From Dirofilaria immitis (Eukaryota > Nematoda > Chromadorea > Rhabditida > Onchocercidae): a DNA stretch of 64,000 nucleotides. The stretch spans positions 8,000,501 through 8,064,500 of the forward strand of contig JAKNDB010000087.1 of NCBI GenBank assembly GCA_024305405.1, given 5' to 3'. Shown here piece by piece: positions 52,560 to 63,340 of this stretch (its first letter is position 1; every line of letters starts with the position of its first letter). Made by a program: the position numbers and the translations under genes. A model generated the notes under the pieces. The model worked only from the letters and a program-made list of their open reading frames with translations. It did no database searches and had not been told where the DNA came from.

Positions 52560-53700
52560 TTTCATTGCACACCTCCTGATTTGAATTGTCCATTGTGACT
52601 TGTCCTTCCAGCAGGTACTTAAGACGGCAAAGATAGTCTAATTTTACAGAGGAAGTAATCCTCAATGTTGCAGTAATTTTTATCGTATATTCGGCAGTTT
52701 AATCTGAGTTTCTATTAAAGTGAATTGGTTGAAGTTGATTGACTCAAAATTTAGAAATTAGCGATGGATAATTATTAGCTTACATCGGCATCAGTCAAAT
52801 TTCTAAATTAGTTTTGCTTTTAGAATTCTTAAAATCTTTATTCTGTTTAATTCGATTTCTTCATAATCCGATTTATCTTTTTACTCTTAATTTTGATCAT
52901 CGCATAAAATGATCTATCTAGCTTTTACAGATAGCACTAATAATCTTCAATTTTGCATTTTGCTATATTCAATACAATCGTTTCATAAAGAATTCATGAA
53001 ATAGTTCTTGAAATGTTTTATGGATTCTAGAACGGAAGATTCAGATCTGATATCCTAATTTCCAATTATAAATTGAAAATTTCGGAATTTATCTCATTAA
53101 TTTTCAATTTAAATCTTAAAATCTCCTCTGACATTTCTAGAAATATTGTAATAGTTTCCTGAAATTTCCAATGCTCTAATTAATGCATTGTAATTTGCTT
53201 CTTACATCTCCAAAGATATCAGAATTTACCATTTATGATTTTTTTAAGGAATTATGGACTATACAGATAAGGGCGCTGTCTAGAAAAATTACCTTTAACT
53301 TTCCTTTGAAAAATAAAGAAAGGTAAATTTGAGTTACTAAAAAGTATGTTACGAATAATATCGTTATTATTTATTTCATTATATTCTCTTTTTTTTCATT
53401 TTAGTATTTATTTAATATTATATTTTAGAATATTTAATTTAGAATATCACCTACTTTTCTTTCTTCCGTTTTTGTTGTTTTTTTGCTCTTTTTGTCAACG
53501 CGAAATTTAGAATACATTTTGTGATTCACTATAGCAAAAAGTGCTTGAAAATATAATCATTGCTATACCTAGATGCCATATGAAGTGCTGCAATTCCCAT
53601 CGAAATCGCATTTAGTGATTTCAACTATGGCATTCGACCATATTCGCAGGCAAAATATAAATCTGTACTTCAACCAACTGCTTGATATGAGTTGCTTCAG
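52560..53700 (-). other. Exon-like patches of unknown origin
   Basis: Two patches on the minus strand read like protein. At about 52645-52535 the frame is LDYLCRLKYLLEG followed by QVTMDNSNQEVCNEISLGEM; at about 53700-53610 it is LLTEATHIKQLVEVQIYILP, followed by stops and frame changes. Both lie on the 3' side of the Ldh2 pseudogene on the same strand. The first could be a worn C-terminal piece of it (the family's C-terminus has an R-L-x-x-L-L helix and a Pro/Asp-rich end), but the similarity is too weak to claim. Confidence 0.25.
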
Positions 53701-54674
53701 TTAATAATTGAAATTGTAAATTCATTTAAATTTGATAAATATGTAATATGATCATTCGTAGAACATGCATTTACAATAGTTCATACATAATTTTTCCGTA
53801 TAAAGATTTCATTCTTCTTTCTTCTGCCAGAAGTTTATCGTTTCTGTTGGTCTAATGAAAAAGAATTTCCAATACTTAATCATTATTCATCATGAAATAA
53901 AGCACAAAAATTTGAAACCGTTTCAACACTTTAAATACATTCTTTTTCATCAAATGATATTTCACACATCAGTGAATTAGCAAAGATAATTATCAAAACA
54001 CAAATTAAATTATTAAACTTAATGATATCCGAAGTAGAAAAAGGACGGATATCCTAGCTTTCTTTATAATTTACAGAGGCATGCATGACAAAAAGAAAAA
54101 GGTTTTTATTTTGTAATTTTTAAAAAAATTTCTAACTCAGAATAAATTATAATATTTAAATCAAAAGAAAATCAGAACTTGAAATGTTCTTGGTAAAATC
54201 TGTGGCAATATGAAGAGGTATAAGATTGGCTTTGGCTTGCAACAAATAGATTGATCACATTACTTATCGATAATTTAGATGTATTTTGTTCAGTGAATAG
54301 TTTCAGAGCTATATTATTAAATTCATGGTAGAGATTCTTTTTTTTTTTGAATAAATTTATTTCCCGGTGACATGTGTAATCATAAAACTTATTAAATTTT
54401 TTATTCAAATTTTTTAATTATTAGCAAATTACTTCTTGATCGTTCTTTTTCTTTCAAATTAAATTGAAAAAAAAGTGAGAAATAAAATAATTTACAAGCA
54501 GTCAAATCAATATCAACAAATAAAAATGAAATGAAAAAGTTTGTATTGTTTAAATCTAAAAGTGTTGATATGATGAATATTTGAATCTGAATGGGATCAT
54601 TACACCATCCAATGTTGAATAATATATATAACAAATATATATTATTCCCTGTATAAACAAACATTTCATGTCAA

Positions 54675-56401
54675 TCATTTTGCATCACCAATTATACCGC
54701 AAATAATTTCCACTAAACCATATCCTTTATAGCCACCTGAAATAATTAATTTTGATTAGTATTTTTGGGTCACAAAAGATTTATCAATTAAGCATTTGAG
54801 TTTAGAAAAAATAAGCGGATTTCTTTTTCATATTACAATTCGTAAATGGATTATAAATTAATGAATAGTGTTCGAATATAAAGCAATTGTTATGATATAA
54901 TTTATGATAAATGAATAACTTATCAGTAATTATCGTCACTAAAAGGTAAAAGACCACCACTACTTGATATTTTCGCAGGATCGTTGCTAAATAATCACTT
55001 TTCTCAACACCTCATGTGTCCGAAACAGTCTGTTTCTTTCGGGTCGCTATTTCAATCTTAAATTGCTCAAACGTAAATCATATAAAATTCAATTATGTAC
55101 CCAGTAAGATGAGTTAAAGTTTTTTTCAATTTTTCACAAAACATGATGATAAGCATGACATAAGTATGATGATTCATGTGCATGACAGTTATGGTAATAT
55201 AATGATAGTAATGATATTTGTTATAATGATATGAATAATAGCAAACTTTTCCAACAGCAACAGTAGTGGTAGCCATATGAAGTACAAAAGTATCATTTTT
55301 AGCTTTAGCAGCAAATGTCAGAGGATTTGTTCCAAGTACTATACTACATTCGATTGAGTTGAATACATTATCCATGATGTGTTCGTAAATGCATCCCATA
55401 CTCTTACAATATAATCATAAATTTAAGTTAATTCATTCAATTATAGAATTATGATGAAAAATTTTTAACAATGAATTCTTTCATATGGTATCATTAACAG
55501 TGAATTCATAAGTTTATATTATTCTTTTCAATTTTTTTATTCTCTTTTATTGCTGAGAGAAATCAAGGAAAAATTTGAGAATTAGACAAAAGGAATTCAT
55601 TCTACAATTCATTATGCATTCAATTCCTTTTAGATGATATTTAAAAGTAAAAGTATTATGATTACCAAAAGTCCTTATTTCATTGCATGTATACAGTACC
55701 AACCGGTAATTCCGAAATGATTCGATCCTAAAATATTTCACAACATATAATCAAATGAATAATTAAATAGTTAAAGTTTAATGTTAACAATTTAAGGAAA
55801 AATCGAAGTTTAATTTTTAAACCAAAATAAAAAAACATGATATAAATAAGTATGATTTTGCTATTTCACCACCTTTCTAAATATTATTAAGCAAAATTTA
55901 AAGTCATAATTAAGTTTCGATTAAAACACCAACATAATTCTAATATTTTATTTAATTATAAATTAAAAGAACCAATTCTGACTTAAAACAAATTGGGAAA
56001 TTTGAAAAATTTGGAATAAAAATTAAATAATAGGTAAAAATAAACCTTTATTAATAAAAATGCATTAAATAACTTTCATTATTAAAATATTTTTATATAA
56101 GAATAAAAAAGTTAAATAAATGGATAAAATCATTTTGTAATTTCCCTATCATCAATAAGTTATGCTTTATTATACATTAGGCTAATTTGAAACTATTGAA
56201 ATAATAAAGATTAAAAATTATATTTATTATATTAACTATGCCTAGTTGGCTTTTTTAATTGCTATATTCATACAATTATGATCATTGGGCCAAGTAAATT
56301 GCTTCCATCACTTATATATACACTTGCGGTATGTTCTTTTAAGATATTTGCAATACTGTCTTTCATACATGTACCTTCCTGTATATCTCGAACATATACA
56401 C
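54675..56401 (-). pseudogene. Decayed type-2 malate/L-lactate dehydrogenase (Ldh2, COG2055 family)
   Basis: On the minus strand, pieces of the Ldh2 family appear in correct order. 56401-56245: YVRDIQEG, ILKEHTASV, NLLGP, then after a frameshift NCMNIAIKKA. 55727-55650: GSNHFGITGWY and HAMK, followed by an in-frame TAA. Up to 55247: VLGTNPLTFAA, FVLHMATTTVAVGK. 55056-54941: IEIATRKK, a TGA where the family has Trp, then after a frameshift DPAKISSSGGLLPF. 54736-54675: GGYKGYGL, VEIICGIIGDA, then TGA. In intact members the NAD(P)-dependent enzyme reduces 2-oxo acids; SNHFGI, GTNP, DMAT and GGxKGYGL are family signatures. Here Asp of DMAT is His and about three residues are lost after KGYGL. Several splice sites survive (TTTTAG, TTTAAG and ATTTCAG acceptors; GGAAAA|GTTTGC donor), so this is a spliced gene that decayed in place, not a processed copy. 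The family call is firm; the exact enzyme specificity cannot be known. Confidence 0.88.
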
Positions 56402-56849
56402 CTGAAAGGCACTCTTCTTATTTCGTAAACTTATGTGTCTTTTATCATAGTCCAGCTTTTTTCCTTATCATTTCAGAATTTTTATGTTTCAGTTCACATT
56501 TATTCATTCTAAAATTTTTAATAGTCATTGCAAATTTCTTATTTTTAAGAATAAAAATTAAACTAAAACTAAAGGTATATGTTATAGCTTTATGTTATTC
56601 TTCCCAATTTAAGAATATTTCAATAACTGATTGAAATTTCTCAATCAAACAATTTTTTCTTTTTCTCAGTAAATTAAATTAAGGAATTTGAAATAATTGT
56701 TTTTAGTAGTAGTAAGTTATGATCATCAATTTTGCTTTATTATATTTGATGTATTTACGTTTAATTGATTTCATCTGAAATTAAAAAGTTTTCAGATTTT
56801 TATATAAATTTGAAATCACTTTTTTCTTTCATATTTTAATATGGCATAC

Positions 56850-57078
56850 TTTTTGAGTCGCTATAATTTTGTCATCCGTATCTGTTGTCATTGTTATATT
56901 TCGATTGAAATTTATATCATATAATTGGAAATTTTTGATCTTTCGCTGTTGGCAATAATGTATAGTATCGATGAATATAAATACTTATCGAGGAACAAGG
57001 AAATAGTATTAAAGATGATGCACTTTTTAATCGAATTCCGCCACCACGATGAACAAATATTAATCGATTGAGTAACAT
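56850..57078 (-). pseudogene. Possible 5' end of the Ldh2 pseudogene
   Basis: Upstream of the recognisable part, a GCATTTAG|GC acceptor-like site precedes an ATG at 57078 that opens MLLNRLIFVHRGGGIRLKSASS, an Arg-rich, acid-free start like a mitochondrial targeting sequence; the frame stops after 53 codons. Further down, 56891-56850 reads MTTDTDDKIIATQK up to a GTATGC donor, which resembles the N-terminal helix region of Ldh2 proteins. Either could be the ancestral first exon. Between here and 56401 the expected RGH-x-SHG-NR region is at best very worn (DYDKRHIS at about 56440). Confidence 0.4.
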
Positions 57079-58144
57079 TGCCTAAATGCTTATCATTATA
57101 TTAAAATTTTTTATTATTTATAATAAATAAAGTTTTTAAATTAAAATAAAATTCGAACAAGCTTGAAATGGATAAACGAAAAATAGGCTATTGTTATTAA
57201 TCAAATTGATTTGATCAATTTTTTTAATTTTTAATATTTCTGAAAACTTAGAAAAAAAATTTGAAAGGAGGGCAAAAGAGCACATTATTATTTGCATTAT
57301 TTTTACATTATCAGCAAAGTTAAAATTTACTTACATCAGTAACTTATCAGTGAGAAATCGATTTCTTCCGTGAAATGAGGAAGAAATGATAATGAAATAT
57401 GGCAAAAGCAAATAGCAACAAAATTGCCGCATAATTTAATGATAACGATTTATATTTGCAATTGCTATCTGATTTTCAACTTAATATTTTATTCAATTTA
57501 ATATATTATTCATGAATGAGTTCGGAATTAATCTACGCTTGTTCTATAATTTATTTATCATACATTATTTTATAGTTTCAATGATATTTATAATTCAAAA
57601 TTCCCACCTTTATTATTTTAAATTGAAAGAATTAAAAAGTAATCTCAGCAATTATTAATTAGAATTAATTCGAGAGAGGAATATAGACATAAAATAAAAA
57701 AATCGAGCAAAAATAAAGGAAAAAGCTGTTAGCGAAAAATGAAATATTGGATAAATTACTTGTTGTTGGCTTAATTTTTATCACAGTCCATTTTTTCCTC
57801 AACTTTAATCTATCATTCCTTATCATTCTTTCTATCTGTTGTCACAAATAAAAAAAAGGAGGTGAGTATTTTCGATGTGCTGCAAATAGACAGTTGTTAG
57901 TTGATGTAAATATTTTGCAAATAATGGGATTTAAACTTTGCAATATTAGAAAAGATTTATAAAAACATAGAAGAGAAAAAGAAAGCAAAGAAATAGTCGA
58001 TAAAAATTTAAAAATAAATTGTATTGTCGCCAGTTATCGATTGTAATTAATGGTCTAGTGTAAGTTAAAAGTAAGCAAATTTTTATCACAATGCTTTCTA
58101 ATTATTATATTATATCGGACTGATCGTATGACACAAATACTTAC
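57079..58144. other. AT-rich stretch without a visible gene
   Basis: No exon or repeat supported. Confidence 0.5.
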
Positions 58145-58208
58145 GTCTTCGATCTAATACAAATAGTTATTATTGAATACTTCGACTTCATGAAACGACG
58201 ACTATTAT
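58145..58208 (-). CDS. Candidate internal exon with strong splice sites
   Basis: Minus strand: acceptor ATCGTTTTGACAG, 64 bases open in one frame (NSRRFMKSKYSIITICIRSK plus split codons), then donor AAGAC|GTAAGT. It enters in phase 1 and leaves in phase 2. An ATG inside (MKSKYSIITICIRSK) could be a start. No partner exon in matching phase was identified nearby; the exon at 58691 ends in its own stop. No family recognised. Confidence 0.3.
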
Positions 58209-58690
58209 CTGTCAAAACGATAAATAAATCAAAAATAAAAGTTTTTCCTTCGCAAATCAGGATAATTATTCTAATAAAAGTTTTTTTCATTATACGCATG
58301 GATATGTTGTAATTAAGAAATTCATCCTCACACTATAACCAAGAGAATACATTTCTATTTTTACTGATATGATGTTTGTTTTTAAGATTAGGATTTTTGT
58401 TTATCATTTACTAATTAGCTTGAAGTTTCCCATGAAAATATTAATGAGGCAAAATACACTTCCATATTATATTTCAATTAGCTTGAACTAGGAAAATGTT
58501 TAATTATTATTAATGAAAATATTTGATGTAAATAGTTTTAATGTTATATCTGATGAAAGAATTTCGCATAATGAATAAATCGTGATGAAGTCGATTTTTT
58601 ATTATTTGTATTATCAGTTTCATAGAATTTACTGAAAGAAGAGGATTGCATAAATGAAATTGCATGAATGATTATCTAATTTATTATCAC

Positions 58691-58803
58691 TTATTCTTGG
58701 CATTTCTTCATCAAAAATTTTCCACTGACTGTTATAATACCAGTAACCGTGTCTGGATTAAGTATTGATTCCAAATCGATATGATCGAGAATATTAAATT
58801 TAT
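58691..58803 (-). CDS. Candidate 3'-terminal exon, unknown protein
   Basis: Minus strand: a strong acceptor, CATATTTCTCAG, then two bases of a split codon, 36 codons and TAA. The translation (KFNILDHIDLESILNPDT, then VTGIITVSGKFLMKKCQE) has alternating acidic and hydrophobic residues and looks like real protein. Upstream at about 58885-58840 a second minus-strand frame (VPIDSNQTDSDNFPTKL) reads well but cannot be joined in phase. No domain recognised. Confidence 0.4.
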
Positions 58804-60550
58804 CTGAGAAATATGGATTCTTTTAAACTATTACAATTTCGTTGGAAAATTATCTGAATCAGTTTGATTTGAATCGATCGGAACATTATTTAGTTATGGA
58901 TAAGTAATGATAATATCATTGCTGGGATTATTTTAAAGGAAATTTCATTCTTGGCTTAATCGATATTTAAAAGAATGATGCAAAATAGGAAGTTGACATA
59001 ATAATTAAATAATGGTATTATTAAAAATGGCCTGAAATGCGAAATCTTAAAAATAAAAAATGCATTGAATTGCTTAAAAGAAAATAGATGATCGCATTAA
59101 TTATCACTTTTTCTTACATTCTCACTTCCAAATTGGACTTGATTAATATATTTCTGAATCCTAAAAGAAATTTGAATTGTACATAATTAAATAAATTATA
59201 ATTTTTGGAACTTTAAACTTTCGTTATTCCTTTTGATATTTCCCATGAAGATTTTGTCACTAATCGTTAATATTATATTAATGCATGGATGCGATTTATG
59301 ATTTCTAATAAATTAACGCATCAAATAAATCGTAATAGTAATGTTGAAAGATTGAAACAAAGCAGACATTTTAAAAATAATCCTAAAATTAAACGTTAGG
59401 TTAGGATGATACGAAGAGTTGCACAAATGGAAACTGGCTGATAGTTGATAGTATAATTCAATGATAAAAGAATTTTTAATCAGCATAATGTTGAATAATT
59501 ATAATTCAATATTGTTTGCTGAATAATTTGCACATCGTTATGGAAATTTTTCGATATTCAATTCTTGTGATATCAGCCAATTGATAATAGCAGTCATATT
59601 TGCTCATTTCTAATACTTTTCCTCATACATTGCTGTACATTTTAGTTGATACAGTACTATGAATTTTAATTAAAGTTCAATTGTTTGTATTCTAATATTT
59701 CTTCCTGATATTTCACCTGTGTGCATTGTTTCTTAATTAGTCCATATAGCAATTAAAGTTGTATTTACTTATTTATGTCAAAAAATTACTACTATATCGT
59801 CACGTGTTTAATTATCTCGCATATTTTATTTATTGTGACGTTAATGTAAACCATAAGTTATATGGTAGAACAATACGAATCATAGTGATATCATGACAGA
59901 ACATGCAGACATCAAATTATGTTATCACATAAATAAATATAAAAATATATGAATGAATGAGTTATCAATATCACATTTCTTTTGAAATTTCCATCATTTG
60001 ATTTTTAGAAATTGCAGGTTGTAATATTTTTCTATTAAAATTTTTAATTTAAATAATATATTAAATCGTAAAAAAATATACTTTGATTATTATTTCAAAA
60101 ATTATTTATTTTTCAAATGTTTCAAATGATTGTTTAGATTACTGAATTAGCATATTTGGTATTAAATTGTGAGGATAGTGAAATGAATGTTTATAAAACA
60201 AAGTTGAAAGCTTTTATAATCAGTGTTTTTCACTAAATGTTACGGTTGCTTTTTCAATCAAATCTTATTTTCTCATACATACTAAGTGTCACGTTATTTA
60301 CAAATGATATAATTTGCAGAAATGGTACAATTTGAAATTGAAATAGTAAAACACATAAACGAATGGTAATGAAAATATACCAAACAATGGAATAAATTAA
60401 TATAAACTGTTGAGAATATTTTAATTATAGAAAAATTTCAACAAAAATTATTTTTGTTGAGGAAATGATAAAATAACAATTTTATTACTATTTTTAGTTG
60501 AAAAAAGTTTCAAGAAAAAAATTCATAATTTTATTGTTAAGTTTTTCCAG
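58804..60550. other. Probable intron or intergenic DNA upstream of the cysteine-rich gene
   Basis: The first recognised exon of the plus-strand gene needs earlier exons carrying the end of a CCC-C module and a signal peptide. I looked for CCC-rich exons here and found none. Two weak plus-strand candidates are 59409-59465 (GGTTAG acceptor, DDTKSCTNGNWLIVDS, then stop) and 60319-60364 (TTTGCAG acceptor, MVQFEIEIVKHINE, GTAATG donor). Their phases do not fit the known exons. Confidence 0.4.
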
Positions 60551-63340
60551 GAAGATGTAACAATTCAGTTCAACAAATATCGATTACTTCGTTTCTACGC
60601 ATGAAAAGATTCATTCGTTGTCAAAATCCATTAAAGGTTGTAAAAGTTTATTAATAGTTTCTAGTAACAATTTACAAACAAATAACATATTACAAAAAAT
60701 GTAACAAACATACATAGCGGTAGCTAGTGGAATGAAATTATATATTGTTAATGCATGATTGTGATGATGTACACTTATCATATCATATAAAATTAGCTTT
60801 TTTAGGGTTTTAATTTTTGTTACTATTCCATACGTGTTATGGATGAATACTGGAAGTTAAAACGTAATTTTGATACTAATAACAGAGCAGTGATCGAGAA
60901 TTGTATGAAAACAACAACCGATACATATGGATTCACATATGAAGTTGATTTGTCAGAGCAGAGATATATGTATGTAAATGTACATATTATATATTAATTG
61001 AATTTACAAATAAATCGTATAATTTAATAATAAATTAAAAAAGATTTTTCTTAGTTTCTCGTAGATCTCGATCGATCATTTCAATTTCAATTCAAACTTT
61101 TCTCTTAATTAGAAACAATATTCAGCGATGATCGAGAAATGAGAGTGAAACATTTGGTAGATGTCTTCTACTATTGCTGCAAGGATTGCACACATATCAA
61201 TGTTTGTTTGTTATTTATAATTGCTATTTTTTTCAAAAAATAAGTTTTTTGAAAATTAAAATTAATTTTATTCATAAGTGAAGTTTATTAGGGATTGAGT
61301 GATGATAAAATTGTCAATTTTATTGGTAATTTGTTATTGAAAAATTTGCCAAAATCAAGAAGTGGCACATACAATTATACATTGGGAAAATCACTTCCTT
61401 ATTGTTTGTTAGAAAATGGTGCACTTGCAGTAAGTTATCCCTTTTTCTTTAATATTATTCTTCTAAACTAATATATGGAAATTGAACTTTTACAAATTTC
61501 GAAAACTTTACTACCAAATTAATCAGAGTTGTTTCCAATAATTAACGATTATAGCAGTAATTATTAATTTGGTTTCTTTATCATATTTGTTTATCAGTAC
61601 TTTCCTTTTCATTTACCAACTTCTTTTATATATGTTTTTACAAAATATTTTTTAGTAAATGAGAAAAAGCGAAAAAATTTTTGATTTTTTCCAGACTAAA
61701 TTAGCCGGTGTTAATCAATGTGTATTACTACTGGATTCATGCTCAGTAAATAAAATTTATGTCGGACCATTATCAGTATCAAATTTTGATCACTTATCGC
61801 AGTCTACTCAACGAATAAATGTTTGTTTAAAATGAATTATGATGAATTCTTTTCCGATATATATAATTAATCAAACGTTTAAACTATTCCATCTTAAAAT
61901 GTAGATAGTTCAGCTAAATCATTTGCTTTCATTAAAATTTAATTGGCCAAATTGGCTCCTTTTCTTCTGATTGATAAGATTTAGTTGTTTTTTCTTTTTT
62001 TTGAATAATAATAAATTAATGTTTAAGAAATCATTGGCAGATGTTGTTTCAATGAATTTCACGGAGATATGTCCTAAATCGGAATGTATATATTATCTGT
62101 CACCATTGGAATTTTTCTTTTATTGTTGTTGCGATACAAATTTTAAACTTTGTGCTTACACTACCGATGAAAAATTGCTTTCATATGCTAGCAAAAATGC
62201 GAAGATTTGGGCAAATAATCCTGAAATACGATCATTTCGAGAATTTGCGATACACGACCAAAAGAATTTGCTTGGGAATATTTCTGGTAGACCATGGATA
62301 TACCGCAAATATATCTACAGCAGACCAATAGGTAACATTGGAAATGATAGCAATCAGGATAGTTGAAGTAAAATTATTTTACCGCAAATATATCTACAGC
62401 AGATCAATAGGTAGCATTGGAAATGATAGCAATCAGGATAGTTGAAGTAAAATTATTTTACCGCAAATATATCTACAGCAGATCAATAGGTAGCATTGGA
62501 AATGATAGCAATCAGGATAGTTGAAGTAAAATTATTTTACCGCAAATATATCTACAGCAGATCAATAGGTAACATCGGAAATGATAGCAATCAGGATAGT
62601 TGAAGTAAAATTATTTTAGTAAAATAAATCTAAACTTAGTAAGAAGAAAATATTTTATAGAATAGAAGATGTTTGAATTTTTTCGAAAAAATAAAATTTC
62701 ATAATCATATTATTTTCATTTCTTGTATATTCATTTCAGTTGATATGCAAACGGGCAATACAATATTCTCTAAAAATAATATACCTTTGCATCTCTGTGC
62801 AATTGGTACTTATAATGTAACTATTGGTAGTTGGAAAAATGAAGATTTTAAAATGAAAACGGGGAAACGTAAATTATTAGCAGAACCTCAAAAATTTTGC
62901 TATTATATGGCTTCTTTGCAATTTAAGCGAACCGATCGAAATCCACCAACAACGTTAATTTTTTTATTTCTTTCAACTGGTCTCTAAATTTCAAGTTTTT
63001 CAAATCTTAAATTTGCATTGGACTAACATTATAATATCTGTAGTATGATATAATGATAGATTATTCTAGAATAATCTATTATTATATCATTTAATTGACT
63101 ATATTAGTTAACGTTATACTAATCATAAGCTTTTTAAAGATTAGAAATGAGGTATGGAAGTGATACAGAAGAAATATGCAAAAAAGATGGATGTGAAATT
63201 AAGGCGCCAATTTGCTTACAAGATTTAATTTCGACAGATCATGTGATCGCTACATTTAAATGCTGCTGTAGTACGGGCGATTTATGTAATCATTTAGGGA
63301 ATCAGTACTTTAACATGACTAAGCAACTTATTAGCAGGAG
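60551..63340 (+). CDS. Extracellular protein of tandem cysteine-rich modules (nematode CCC-x-C / ET-like), partial
   Basis: Eight exons with agreeing phases: 60551-60636, 60806-60969, 61126-61201, 61292-61429, 61695-61820, 62028-62331, 62740-62953, 63140-63340, about 435 codons. Acceptors are TTTTTCCAG, TTTTTTAG, ATATTCAG, TTTATTAG, TTTTTTCCAG, TTTAAG, CATTTCAG and TTTAAAG; donors include GTATGT, GTAAGT, GTTTGT and GTGAGA, with weaker GTTGTA and GTTAAT. The first residues (RCNNS) look like the end of an earlier module. Then come three modules: RCQNPLK...FCYYSIRV...NC...FYYCCKDC; YCLLENG...QCVLLLDSC...EICPKSEC...FYCCCDTNFKLC; LCAIGTYN...KFCYYM...EICKKDGC...FKCCCSTGDLCN. Modules 2 and 3 each have nine Cys in comparable order. 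Such domains occur in secreted nematode proteins of unknown function. NYT, NFT, NIS, NVT and NMT sequons fit the exterior of the cell. The gene is open at both ends: the donor at 63341 implies more exons, perhaps starting at 63964. Confidence 0.8.
62302..62617 (+). repeat. 79-base tandem repeat, four copies, spanning an exon end and its 5' splice site
   Basis: Copies at 62302-62380, 62381-62459, 62460-62538 and 62539-62617, each beginning ACCGCAAATATATCTACAG and differing at only a few positions. Copy 1 straddles the exon-intron border of the cysteine-rich gene (CCAATAG|GTAACA, exon end at 62331). Each later copy repeats the border, with GTAGCA in copies 2 and 3 and GTAACA in copy 4. 79 is not a multiple of three, and each unit contains a TGA in the coding frame of copy 1, so only the first donor gives an open product. 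Confidence 0.92.

Noticed and set aside
53600..53665. Ankyrin-like ALHMAS motif on the minus strand
   Set aside because: Only six or seven residues fit; the flanking frame has stops on both sides, and no second repeat is visible.
62673..62739. N-terminal part of the plus-strand frame starting MNFFEKIKFHNH
   Set aside because: It lies in the intron; the CATTTCAG acceptor at 62739 and the phase match place the exon start at 62740.
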